Shown here in pieces: positions 1 to 7,198 of a stretch of DNA of 64,000 bases. The DNA lies in contig PHDA01000003.1 of NCBI GenBank assembly GCA_002842465.1, forward strand, positions 49,365 to 113,364. Reading direction: 5' to 3'. The DNA comes from Bacteroidetes bacterium HGW-Bacteroidetes-7 (GTDB lineage Bacteria > Bacteroidota > Bacteroidia > Bacteroidales > UBA932). Below the pieces are notes generated by a model, which did not search any database, was not told the origin of the DNA, and worked only from the letters and a program-made list of their open reading frames with translations. Each line of letters starts with the position of its first letter. Positions within the stretch are counted from its first letter, which is position 1. The position numbers and the translations under genes are program-made.

Positions 1-1788
1 CATCTCCTCCTTGTCAAATTCACGTCCGGTAACAGCCTTGAAAATTGTTACGTAGTTGTCAACATGCTCGGGAACCTTGTTTGGTTCGGGTTGCTGTGCA
101 TTGTCGGCAGGTTCAATGTCGTTCCAGCATAGTTTGCAGAAGCCGGCCAGACCAAACCATGTTCTAAAATATGGGAAGTAGTGTAGAGCTTCCGCTTTGT
201 TTTCAAAAGTAGGAATCATGTTGTTTACCATGTCCATAAATATAAGCCAGGCCTCATCGTGCTGCGGCCCTTTGTTGGTCATTGCGTATCCGCCCTGTTG
301 TGCAAGAGACTCTTTTGAGAGGTACATAGAATATTCCAGACCTTTGTTCTCCATTGCAATGTCATTGATGAATTTGGCGTCACCCCAGTTATTCTCAATA
401 AACATTTTTTTCAGACGCATTACTCCAAGTCCTGCAGTAACTCCAAATCCTTCGCCGCGAGCCATCTGGTGCAATAGCTCAAGTGATGCATTTGCATTAC
501 CCCAGGTTAGATCAACTCCACCGGTTCTTTCGGCATTTAGAATTCCGTTATCCCAGCACTCCATAAGGAAACCGACTATGTTGCCCCAGGTAATTGTACA
601 TACACCGTAAGTGTCACAGTAGAAATTCTGCTCTATAATGGCCAACGGATCAAAAATGGCAATATTAGAACCCAGTGCTGCAGCGTTTTCATACTCAGGA
701 CCATCTACAATCACCTTTGACCCTTTATATGGCCCGGTAGTAAGTTCGAAGTCATCAACCCCTTTTGCACAAGACATATTGCATCCAATCCAGCAGCCGT
801 CAGGAACTCCTTGGGTAAAGTATTTTTTCCAAACCTCAAGGTCAATTTTCGGGCAATCTTTATGGTCACCGTATTTGAAGTTCATTACTGGAAGAATATC
901 ATATTTTTCAAGTACCCCCATTAGGTGGGCAGTACCAAGCTGTTTCATCTGACACTGTACATCATCAAGCTCTCTCATCTCTTTGTTGAATCGCTTGCCC
1001 CTCTCCATAATAGGCTCCATCTCGGCAACATTGTTAAAATTGCCGGTAACTTTAGGAACTTTGGCAACAATTGCTCTAACCCCTTTTTGCCTCATAAGAG
1101 TACCAAGTCCACCACGCCCTGCCTGCTTTAGCCTTACCTTGCCACGTTTCATATCGTAGAATGTAAAGTTTAACATTCCAATCAATGAGTGCTCGGCAGC
1201 TTTGCCTGACGCAACAACAGATACATTGATTTTATCTTTTTCACTATCTGCAAACATCTCCAGGAGCTCTTCTCCCAAAAGGTGAGAGTCGTAGCTGAGC
1301 CCCTGAGGAGTTTCAAAAATCTCGACAATATGATCTGTGCCGTTGATAAACACAATTACATCTTTATTTGAAATCCCCTGCAATTCAAGGGCATCAAATC
1401 CGGCAATTTTCAGGTGAGGGCCAAAGTGGCCTCCAACATTACTGTCAATAATCTTCTCTGTCTGAGGTGATATGGCTACAACTATCGACTTCCCGGCACC
1501 GGAATACTGTGTTATACCGCAGCATGGACCTCCGGAGATTACAATCTCATTCTCAGGGTCGCTCCACTTTGTGTTTGGCTTAACTGCATCCCAGAGCATA
1601 CGAAGTCCGTAACCTTTACCGCCGATAAATTTCTCTTTAGTCTCGGGGGCAATATCTCTGACTTCAATTTTGTTGTTACCCACATTTACATACAGACTGA
1701 CATCGCTGTACCCTTTATCCATTGGTTTCCATGAATAAGGTGCCGAGGCAATTATTTTCCTGCTGTTTTTAATCTCCTGCAAGTTCAT
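1..1788 (-). CDS. Aldehyde:ferredoxin oxidoreductase family protein, 3' end outside window
   Basis: Tungsten- or molybdenum-pterin enzyme that oxidises aldehydes to acids with ferredoxin as acceptor, expected in the cytoplasm. Reading the minus strand gives 596 uninterrupted codons from the ATG at 1788 to the window edge. Family marks: N-terminal FIGGKGYGLRMLWD, then ISGGPCCG, a cysteine cluster GCWIGCNMSC (C332, C336, C340) and C551/C554 in GFCKLCWND, which should supply the 4Fe-4S ligands. Family members run about 600-700 residues, so only the C-terminal tail is missing. The gene diverges from a ThiF/ThiS-like pair, which suggests those proteins serve its pterin cofactor. The physiological aldehyde and the metal (W or Mo) cannot be read from sequence. 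No frameshift is seen. Confidence 0.93.
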   Translation of the reverse strand, partial: MNLQEIKNSRKIIASAPYSWKPMDKGYSDVSLYVNVGNNKIEVRDIAPETKEKFIGGKGYGLRMLWDAVKPNTKWSDPENEIVISGGPCCGITQYSGAGKSIVVAISPQTEKIIDSNVGGHFGPHLKIAGFDALELQGISNKDVIVFINGTDHIVEIFETPQGLSYDSHLLGEELLEMFADSEKDKINVSVVASGKAAEHSLIGMLNFTFYDMKRGKVRLKQAGRGGLGTLMRQKGVRAIVAKVPKVTGNFNNVAEMEPIMERGKRFNKEMRELDDVQCQMKQLGTAHLMGVLEKYDILPVMNFKYGDHKDCPKIDLEVWKKYFTQGVPDGCWIGCNMSCAKGVDDFELTTGPYKGSKVIVDGPEYENAAALGSNIAIFDPLAIIEQNFYCDTYGVCTITWGNIVGFLMECWDNGILNAERTGGVDLTWGNANASLELLHQMARGEGFGVTAGLGVMRLKKMFIENNWGDAKFINDIAMENKGLEYSMYLSKESLAQQGGYAMTNKGPQHDEAWLIFMDMVNNMIPTFENKAEALHYFPYFRTWFGLAGFCKLCWNDIEPADNAQQPEPNKVPEHVDNYVTIFKAVTGREFDKEEM

Positions 1789-1806
1789 CAGATAGTTTTT
1801 TAGTTT

Positions 1807-1814
1807 TAAATTTG
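1807..1814 (+). promoter_or_regulatory. Candidate -7 box for the thiF-thiS pair
   Basis: TAAATTTG matches the Bacteroidota -7 consensus TAnnTTTG. It overlaps the position of an upstream TTG start, which favours the ATG at 1859 as the real thiF start. No convincing -33 TTG lies 17-21 nt upstream. Confidence 0.4.
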
Positions 1815-1858
1815 AATTGGTAAATTTACAAAAAAATGATAGCCTAACAACCCGATTT

Positions 1859-2449
1859 ATGCCAACATTTAACCAAATCAAGTCAATTCTTTCGCAAAAG
1901 ACGGTAGGAATTGCAGGAGCCGGAGGATTGGGCTCAAATTGTGCAGTATCCCTGATAAGATCAGGTGTAGGAAAGTTAATCGTTGCCGATTATGATCGGG
2001 TCTCTCCGGAAAATCTTAACAGACAGTTCTATTTCAGGAAGCAGGCCGGGATGAAAAAGGTTGATGCCCTTAGAGAAAATCTACACAAAATATGCCCCGG
2101 ATGCATGCTGCAGATGCACGATACATGGGTGACAAGAGAGAATATTGACCTGCTCTTTTCGGTTTGCGATGTTGTTGTCGAAGCTTTTGACGATGCAGAA
2201 CAAAAAAGTATGCTTATTGATCATATGCTCACCAATCTTCCCAATATCCCGCTTGTCGCGGCATCAGGAATGGCAGGTTATGGGAGAACAGCTCTGCTTA
2301 AGATTATACAATCGGGCAATCTCTATGTTTGTGGTGACGAAGAGAGCGAAATTTCTGAAGAAAACCCGCCTCTTGCTCCAAGGGTGAGTATTGTTGCAAA
2401 TATGCAGGCAGATATTGTCCTTCAGTTGCTGCTAAAGGATGCTTTTTAA
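1859..2449 (+). CDS. thiF: ThiF-family sulfur-carrier adenylyltransferase
   Basis: E1-like enzyme that adenylates the C-terminal Gly-Gly of a small sulfur carrier. It is 196 residues from the ATG at 1859; an in-frame TTG at 1817 would add 14 residues but overlaps a promoter box. The nucleotide-binding loop GIAGAGGLGSN sits near the N-terminus, followed by DYDRVSPENLNRQFY, the typical ThiF/MoeB Asp and Arg-Gln region. It is of the short kind (about 200 residues), with no rhodanese tail. A ThiS-like protein ending in GG follows 21 nt downstream, so the two should form a pair. No thiG or thiH is nearby and an AOR gene diverges from it, so it may serve pterin-cofactor sulfuration rather than thiamine synthesis. 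That role is inference. Confidence 0.85.
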   Translation: MPTFNQIKSILSQKTVGIAGAGGLGSNCAVSLIRSGVGKLIVADYDRVSPENLNRQFYFRKQAGMKKVDALRENLHKICPGCMLQMHDTWVTRENIDLLFSVCDVVVEAFDDAEQKSMLIDHMLTNLPNIPLVAASGMAGYGRTALLKIIQSGNLYVCGDEESEISEENPPLAPRVSIVANMQADIVLQLLLKDAF

Positions 2450-2470
2450 TTTTAAGGAAAATTACAGAAG

Positions 2471-2674
2471 ATGAAAATTACATTAAATAACAGACCCGAA
2501 AATTTTGAAACAGATTCTCTCTCGATATCAAAAATTATGGAGGTTAAATCGTTTCACTTCAAAATGATTGTTGTAAGACTGAATGACACTCTTATCAAAA
2601 GAGAGCAATATGAGACAACTCAAGTGAAAGATGGTGATGATCTGAAAATTATACATCTGGTAAGCGGAGGCTAA
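2471..2674 (+). CDS. thiS: ThiS/MoaD-like sulfur carrier protein
   Basis: Beta-grasp sulfur carrier of 67 residues. It starts MKITLNNRPENF, has the ThiS-like stretch VVRLNDTLIKREQYETTQV and DGDDLKIIHLVSGG, and ends exactly in Gly-Gly, the residue pair that is adenylated and then carries thiocarboxylate sulfur. It lies 21 nt after the ThiF-like gene, presumably its activating enzyme. Sequence resembles ThiS more than MoaD, but the neighbours are an AOR and not other thiamine genes, so whether it feeds thiazole synthesis or a tungsten/molybdenum pterin is open. It ends 6 nt from the convergent DAHP synthase gene with no terminator between them. Confidence 0.85.
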   Translation: MKITLNNRPENFETDSLSISKIMEVKSFHFKMIVVRLNDTLIKREQYETTQVKDGDDLKIIHLVSGG

Positions 2675-2680
2675 ACTCTG

Positions 2681-3757
2681 CTAACCTTTAGGCTCCTCCT
2701 TTGCAAAAATATCAAGCTGTTGCCTTACCGACTCTTCGTGAATAGCCTCAAGGACTGTTCTTATGAACTCTTCGTTTACCAAAAGCTCCGAAGCCTGAGC
2801 AATTCTGCGGTTTACAGTATAATCATACCTTACCGGCTGTAAAACAGGCATATTGTGCTCCATCTTGTATCTCCCTATTTCTCTGGATATTGCCATCCTT
2901 TTTGAGATAAGATCAAGAAGTCTTTCATCAACCTCATCCATCTCCCTGCGGAGCTCACTCAGCCTCTCTGTTGAGTCAACTGTATCTCGAATAACCAGAG
3001 CCTTAATAATTGCATTGAGTGCAAGGGGAGTAATCTGCTGCTCTTTATCACTTAGTGCTACAGATGGGTTAATGTGTGTTTCAACCATTAGTCCGTCAAA
3101 CCCCATATCCATAGCCTGTTGTGAAATCGGGTAGATTAATTCCGGTCTTCCGCCAATGTGGCTGGGATCGCACAATATTGTAAGCGAAGGAACTCTTCTT
3201 TTTAACTCAATTGGAATATGCCAATGGGGGAGATTTCTAAACAGCCCCTTTTCGTAAGAGCTAAACCCTCTGTGCACAACAGCAATATTTGTTATTCCGC
3301 TGTTCATTAACCTCTCTACTGCTCCAAGCCACAGTTCAGGATCGGGGTTAACAGGATTCTTAACAAGAACAGTAATATCTGTTCCGATAAGAGAATCGGA
3401 AATTTCCTGAACTGCAAAAGGGTTGGCTGTTGTTCTTGCTCCTAGCCATAAAATATCTACTCCAGCCTTCAGGGCCATCTCAATGTGTTTTGAATTGGCA
3501 ACTTCGGTTGCAGTTAACATTCCCGTTGCCTCTTTAACCTCTTTGAGCCACTCAAGTCCCCTCTCTCCAACGCCCTCAAAACCACCTGGCTTTGTCCTTG
3601 GTTTCCAGATTCCGGCCCTGAATATTTTTACTCCGAAAGAGGCCAGACTAAAGGCTGTTTCAAGAGTCTGTTCCCGACTCTCGGCACTACAGGGTCCTGC
3701 CAGGATAAGTGGCTTCTTAAATGTTTCTCCCTTAATGGTCAGGTTTCTTATTTCCAT
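2681..3757 (-). CDS. Bifunctional DAHP synthase / chorismate mutase
   Basis: Makes 3-deoxy-7-phosphoheptulonate from phosphoenolpyruvate and erythrose-4-phosphate, the first shikimate step, and converts chorismate to prephenate. Of 358 residues, about 1-260 are the KDO8P-like type I DAHP synthase (LAGPCSAES near residue 20 with the metal-binding Cys, KPRTKPGGFEG, DPSHIGG), and about 265-350 are an AroQ chorismate mutase helix bundle (LRREMDEVDERLLDLISKR). This fusion is common in Bacteroidota, and the fused mutase can act as an allosteric sensor of prephenate or aromatic amino acids. It stands alone, convergent with thiS and divergent from the lipoprotein gene at 3841. Confidence 0.93.
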   Translation of the reverse strand: MEIRNLTIKGETFKKPLILAGPCSAESREQTLETAFSLASFGVKIFRAGIWKPRTKPGGFEGVGERGLEWLKEVKEATGMLTATEVANSKHIEMALKAGVDILWLGARTTANPFAVQEISDSLIGTDITVLVKNPVNPDPELWLGAVERLMNSGITNIAVVHRGFSSYEKGLFRNLPHWHIPIELKRRVPSLTILCDPSHIGGRPELIYPISQQAMDMGFDGLMVETHINPSVALSDKEQQITPLALNAIIKALVIRDTVDSTERLSELRREMDEVDERLLDLISKRMAISREIGRYKMEHNMPVLQPVRYDYTVNRRIAQASELLVNEEFIRTVLEAIHEESVRQQLDIFAKEEPKG

Positions 3758-3799
3758 ATATTAAAATTGGAATATTACCGAAATATAGCTGTTTTTTGA

Positions 3800-3807
3800 T
3801 ACTTTTG
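3800..3807 (+). promoter_or_regulatory. Candidate -7 box for the lipoprotein-wtpA operon
   Basis: TACTTTTG fits TAnnTTTG about 33 nt before the GTG start at 3841. No -33 TTG is found at proper spacing, so support is partial. Confidence 0.4.
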
Positions 3808-3840
3808 TGCTCATTTTATTTTTCAATTAACAGATAATTC

Positions 3841-4905
3841 GTGAATAAGTTTCGTTTTCTTGCAGTTCTTGTGATTGCTCTTTTTGCTGCAGGAGGCTGC
3901 AAATATTTTGGTGCTGACGCTTTTAGCGGTTCAACTCTCATCTGGGAACCAGGTGCAAACAACTATTTTAACAGAGAAAAACCAACAACTCTTCCATTTA
4001 TTGGGAAAGTTCTGGTTACTGGCGAGGTTGAAAAAGATCAGTTTGTAAACACATCAGGAATGCCATGGCACTCTGTTACAATTAAGGAGTATGCACCCTC
4101 TGCCGACTCTATGAAATTTGAGGGAGCCTTTAGATATGACGGTTATGCTCTTTGTGATATTTTAAGCACGATTAAGGTAAATAAACTCTCAAAAGAAGAT
4201 TTCTATCCTCCTGTAGATCTTTATGTTGAGATTTGGAATAATAAGGGAGAGTATGTGGTCTTCAGTTGGGGAGAGATCTTCTACTCTGCCGATCCATACA
4301 AGATTATTATGGCAAAAAGTGTCTCAAGGGTTATCCCGGGCAAAACAGGAGAGCTTTGGACACTGCCTGAAGAGTCAAAGCTGATAGCTGGTAATGACCT
4401 TGTAACTGTTAGGAATTTAAGTGACCCCATTAAGATCGTGATAAAATCATTAAAGGGAGATTTTAAAATCGAAAGAGATCCGGTAAACTTTAATTCCCAA
4501 AAGCTGGCCTTTGGAATTGACGGGGACCGTAACGCCATTAGGGAAATTTTTGAGTTACCTTCTAATTTGCCTGTAATTTCAAGTCGCAGCATATTTTATG
4601 GTCAAAGTATGGGATATAAAGGTGAAAAAACATTTGCCGGAGTTGACTTTAGCCTTGTAATGAAGAGCATTTTTCCTGCCGACCCATCAATTTTCAAAAA
4701 CGCAATTGTTTGTGTTGAGGGGATGGATGGTTTCAGAGCAGCTTTTTCATTTTCCGAAATAGTTAACAGAAGCGATAGCAGGGAGCCTCTTCTAATGACA
4801 GGTGGTTCAGAGAAGGGAAGAGAGGGATTTTCACTATATTGCAGAGGAGATATGTTTGCCGACAGAGCAATCAAGGGTCTGAACAAGGTTACAATAATGA
4901 GATAA
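3841..4905 (+). CDS. Lipoprotein with two sulfite-oxidase-fold-like (pterin-binding-like) lobes
   Basis: A 354-residue exported lipoprotein with GTG start; an in-frame TAA at 3835 excludes an earlier start. The lipobox FAAGGC gives the lipidated Cys at residue 20. I read two similar lobes, about residues 50-175 and 245-350, each with a pattern seen in sulfite-oxidase-type molybdopterin domains: a short 'GY.LCDILS' or 'GVDFSLVMKS' segment, a 'DGF.AAFSFSEI' or 'GEYVVFSWGEIF' strand-turn, then a final 'R.I.GL..V' strand. No cysteine metal ligand is visible, so these could be non-catalytic sensors or scaffolds. The stop is 13 nt before a WtpA-type tungstate/molybdate-binding lipoprotein gene, so the two are surely co-transcribed, which supports a metal or pterin link. 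The fold call is by pattern only and the function is unknown. Confidence 0.6.
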   Translation: MNKFRFLAVLVIALFAAGGCKYFGADAFSGSTLIWEPGANNYFNREKPTTLPFIGKVLVTGEVEKDQFVNTSGMPWHSVTIKEYAPSADSMKFEGAFRYDGYALCDILSTIKVNKLSKEDFYPPVDLYVEIWNNKGEYVVFSWGEIFYSADPYKIIMAKSVSRVIPGKTGELWTLPEESKLIAGNDLVTVRNLSDPIKIVIKSLKGDFKIERDPVNFNSQKLAFGIDGDRNAIREIFELPSNLPVISSRSIFYGQSMGYKGEKTFAGVDFSLVMKSIFPADPSIFKNAIVCVEGMDGFRAAFSFSEIVNRSDSREPLLMTGGSEKGREGFSLYCRGDMFADRAIKGLNKVTIMR

Positions 4906-4918
4906 ATTTAAAGATGCT

Positions 4919-5848
4919 ATGGGAGCTGCTCGTAAAATTGCTTTTCTGATAATGGCTGCATTGTTTATCTGCAGTTGTAACAGTAGGAAGGCTGTGACAG
5001 ATTCCGACGGAATAAATGGTAATCTTGTTATTTTCCATGCAGGTTCACTCGCGATGCCCTTTAAAGCTATTGCCGATTCATTTATGAGAATAAATCCGGG
5101 AGTAAAAGTTTTGAACGAGGCCTCAGGGAGCATAGATGCTGCCAGAAAAATAACCGAGCTTAATAGGGAATGCGATATAATGGCCTCTGCAGATTATGCA
5201 ATTATTGATAATATTCTTATCCCCAAATATGCTTCAGAAAACATCCGTTTTGCCGCCAACGAAATGGCGTTGGTCTATACTTCAAAATCTCGCTATTCCG
5301 GTGAGATTGACACAACAAACTGGATAGACATTCTTGCAAAAGATGGTGTATTTACAGGCCGGTCTGATCCCGATGCTGACCCTTGCGGATACAGAACAAT
5401 ACTAACCCTTAAGCTGGCAGAGATATATTATGGTCAGGCCGGCCGCCACGACTTAATAGCGTTGACTGAAAAAATACTGGCAAGATCAGCCAGGTTTATC
5501 AGACCGAAAGAGGTTGACCTTTTGGCGCTTCTTGAGACAGGTGCTGTTGATTACATATTTCTATATAAATCGGTAGCTGTCCAGCACAATCTTGAATTTC
5601 TTCCCCTGCCGGCTGCAATAAATTTAGGCGATCCGCAAATGTCCGAATATTACTCTCAGGCAACAACTGAGGTAAGGGGAGCAAAACCAGACCAAAAAAT
5701 TAAAATAAAGGGAGAGCCAATGGTTTATGGAGTAACCATATTAAACAGTGCCCCCAACAGAAGAGCTGCCGAGGCGTTTATTGAATTTTTGCGGTCAGAT
5801 GAAGGTGGAAAGAAAATTCTGATGCAAATGGGTCAGAGTGCTCTCTGA
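4919..5848 (+). CDS. wtpA: WtpA/ModA-type tungstate or molybdate-binding lipoprotein
   Basis: Solute-binding protein of 309 residues for tungstate or molybdate uptake, anchored outside the inner membrane. N-terminus has a signal with lipobox ICSC (Cys 20). Family marks: VIFHAGSLAMPF (residues about 36-47), NEASGSIDAARKI, and GRSDPDADPCGYR, the last typical of the WtpA class that binds oxyanion in octahedral geometry. No permease or ATPase gene follows; the next gene is on the other strand. It must therefore use a permease encoded elsewhere, or act with the preceding lipoprotein as a sensor. Choice between W and Mo cannot be made here, though the AOR at the window start favours tungstate. Confidence 0.85.
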   Translation: MGAARKIAFLIMAALFICSCNSRKAVTDSDGINGNLVIFHAGSLAMPFKAIADSFMRINPGVKVLNEASGSIDAARKITELNRECDIMASADYAIIDNILIPKYASENIRFAANEMALVYTSKSRYSGEIDTTNWIDILAKDGVFTGRSDPDADPCGYRTILTLKLAEIYYGQAGRHDLIALTEKILARSARFIRPKEVDLLALLETGAVDYIFLYKSVAVQHNLEFLPLPAAINLGDPQMSEYYSQATTEVRGAKPDQKIKIKGEPMVYGVTILNSAPNRRAAEAFIEFLRSDEGGKKILMQMGQSAL

Positions 5849-5871
5849 TTAACAGATGTCACTCTTATGCG

Positions 5872-6441
5872 CTATTTTTTCGGTTTTAAAATTAACTCCT
5901 CAAGAGATCTCTTAGGCACGTGGTGAATCTGCTGCGAATCTCTCCAGTATTTGATCTCTCCATCTTTAACCTCGTCTATAACCACAATCTCTTTTGGCTT
6001 ACCCAAAGCAATAACCAGTATTATTTCAAGATTTTCCGGCAAATCCAACAATTGAGTAAGAGCCTCTTTTCTGAATGTTGCAATCATACATCCGCCATAA
6101 CCGAGTTCAACGGCTCTGAGCAGAATACTTTGTGCAAAAATTCCGTGGTCACAAGAGTAGCCTGCAGATATGCTCTTATCATGTATAAGAATTATGTATC
6201 CCGAAGGTCTCTCCCCTTCAGATGGCCCGTCCCACTCTTTGAGGTAACCTGCCCAGCCAAGGTTTGGGTAAATTTGAGCATTAATACCCCGCTCATTGCA
6301 AATATAAAATTTAATAGGCTGTATGTTTCTTGACGATGGCGAAAGCCTTGCAGCATCAACCATAGAGATAAGGTGATCTTCCTGAATGGTTACATCTTCG
6401 AAAAATCTTCTGTAGCTTCTGTTTTCTTTAAATGGGATCAT
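5872..6441 (-). CDS. Nitroreductase family protein
   Basis: FMN-dependent oxidoreductase of the nitroreductase superfamily, 189 residues. Seen: N-terminal RSYRRFFEDVTI, then the FMN-contacting AARLSPSSRNIQP, and the later ELGYGGCMIATFRKE loop followed by ILVIALGKP. These are typical of the short NAD(P)H-using, probably dimeric subfamily; the natural substrate is not predictable. The gene starts 6 nt after the HAD hydrolase stop and is probably its operon partner. It converges on wtpA with 23 nt between stops and no hairpin terminator. Confidence 0.85.
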   Translation of the reverse strand: MIPFKENRSYRRFFEDVTIQEDHLISMVDAARLSPSSRNIQPIKFYICNERGINAQIYPNLGWAGYLKEWDGPSEGERPSGYIILIHDKSISAGYSCDHGIFAQSILLRAVELGYGGCMIATFRKEALTQLLDLPENLEIILVIALGKPKEIVVIDEVKDGEIKYWRDSQQIHHVPKRSLEELILKPKK

Positions 6442-6447
6442 GATTAT

Positions 6448-7161
6448 CTATTTTATTTCAAACATTTCCAGCATTTTACTTAACCCTGCTGCTCTAATCA
6501 GGTTAGGGTGTTCGGTCTCCTCAACAACTTCGTGTGCCCAGATAATATCCGATGGGATATAAATAGCATACCCGCCAATATCCAACACAGGCTTTATGTC
6601 TGACTTGAAAGAGTTGCCCACCATTAGAAAATTTTCAGGTTTAATATTGTGCTCTTCAACTATTTTCAGATAACTGTCAGGATGTTTTTCACTCATTATC
6701 TCTACCGCAGAGAAGTATTTTTTAAGCCCCGACCGCTCTACCTTTGACTCCTGCTCCTTAAGGTCTCCCTTGGTTGCTAGTACAAGCGGGTAACACTCAG
6801 CAAGTGTAGCAAGAACCTTTTCTGTGTCGGGGTAGAGTTCTATTGGCCTTCCAATTGTCTCTTTGCCAATCTGTATAAGTTTAAGTATATGATCATTGGT
6901 AAGAGTACCTCCACTTAACTCTATGCCGCACTCAATCAGCGATATTATAAATGGTTTAGACCCGTATCCAAGCAAGGGTAGATTATCTTTTTCAACCTTT
7001 AGCAGAGCATCGTTGGCCCTCTTAGAGTCGCACCACGGCTCCATAAGCTGGGCAAACCTCTTCTCGGCATTATGATAGTGATACTCGTTTATCCAAAGGG
7101 TATCATCAGCGTCAAACGCTATCAGTTTAATATTGCTGTTAAGTCTAATTTTTTGGGACAT
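6448..7161 (-). CDS. HAD-superfamily hydrolase (phosphatase-like)
   Basis: Putative cytoplasmic phosphatase, 237 residues. All four HAD motifs are present: FDADDTLW (motif I, nucleophile Asp near residue 16), VLATKGD (motif II), the motif III Lys in MSEKHPDSYL, and GNSFKSDIKP (motif IV). A helical cap lies between motifs I and II, as in phosphoglycolate-phosphatase-like members. Substrate unknown. It is followed closely by the nitroreductase gene and may have its own promoter at 7181-7188. Confidence 0.85.
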   Translation of the reverse strand: MSQKIRLNSNIKLIAFDADDTLWINEYHYHNAEKRFAQLMEPWCDSKRANDALLKVEKDNLPLLGYGSKPFIISLIECGIELSGGTLTNDHILKLIQIGKETIGRPIELYPDTEKVLATLAECYPLVLATKGDLKEQESKVERSGLKKYFSAVEIMSEKHPDSYLKIVEEHNIKPENFLMVGNSFKSDIKPVLDIGGYAIYIPSDIIWAHEVVEETEHPNLIRAAGLSKMLEMFEIK

Positions 7162-7180
7162 TTCTGAAAATTTTGGAATA

Positions 7181-7188
7181 CAAAAGTA
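7181..7188 (-). promoter_or_regulatory. Candidate -7 box for the HAD-nitroreductase pair
   Basis: On the minus strand the bases read TACTTTTG, a full match to TAnnTTTG, about 20 nt before the HAD start. It lies in the 37-nt gap after the upstream gene. No -33 TTG is seen. Confidence 0.4.
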
Positions 7189-7198
7189 GTAAAAATGG

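Noticed and set aside
197..1131. Plus-strand ORFs over the first kilobase (137, 104 and 68 codons)
   Set aside because: They are antisense to the AOR gene, which reads through without a break on the minus strand and has all family motifs.
1789..1858. A minus-strand promoter for the AOR gene
   Set aside because: Only imperfect boxes (such as TAAATTTA) were found; no site matched well enough to list.
1817..1858. Longer ThiF start at TTG 1817
   Set aside because: It overlaps the end of the -7 box region and adds residues without family similarity; the ATG at 1859 fits better.
4281..5133. Minus-strand ORFs of 94-103 codons opposite the lipoprotein and wtpA genes
   Set aside because: No recognisable protein pattern; the plus-strand genes have signal peptides and motifs in the same region.
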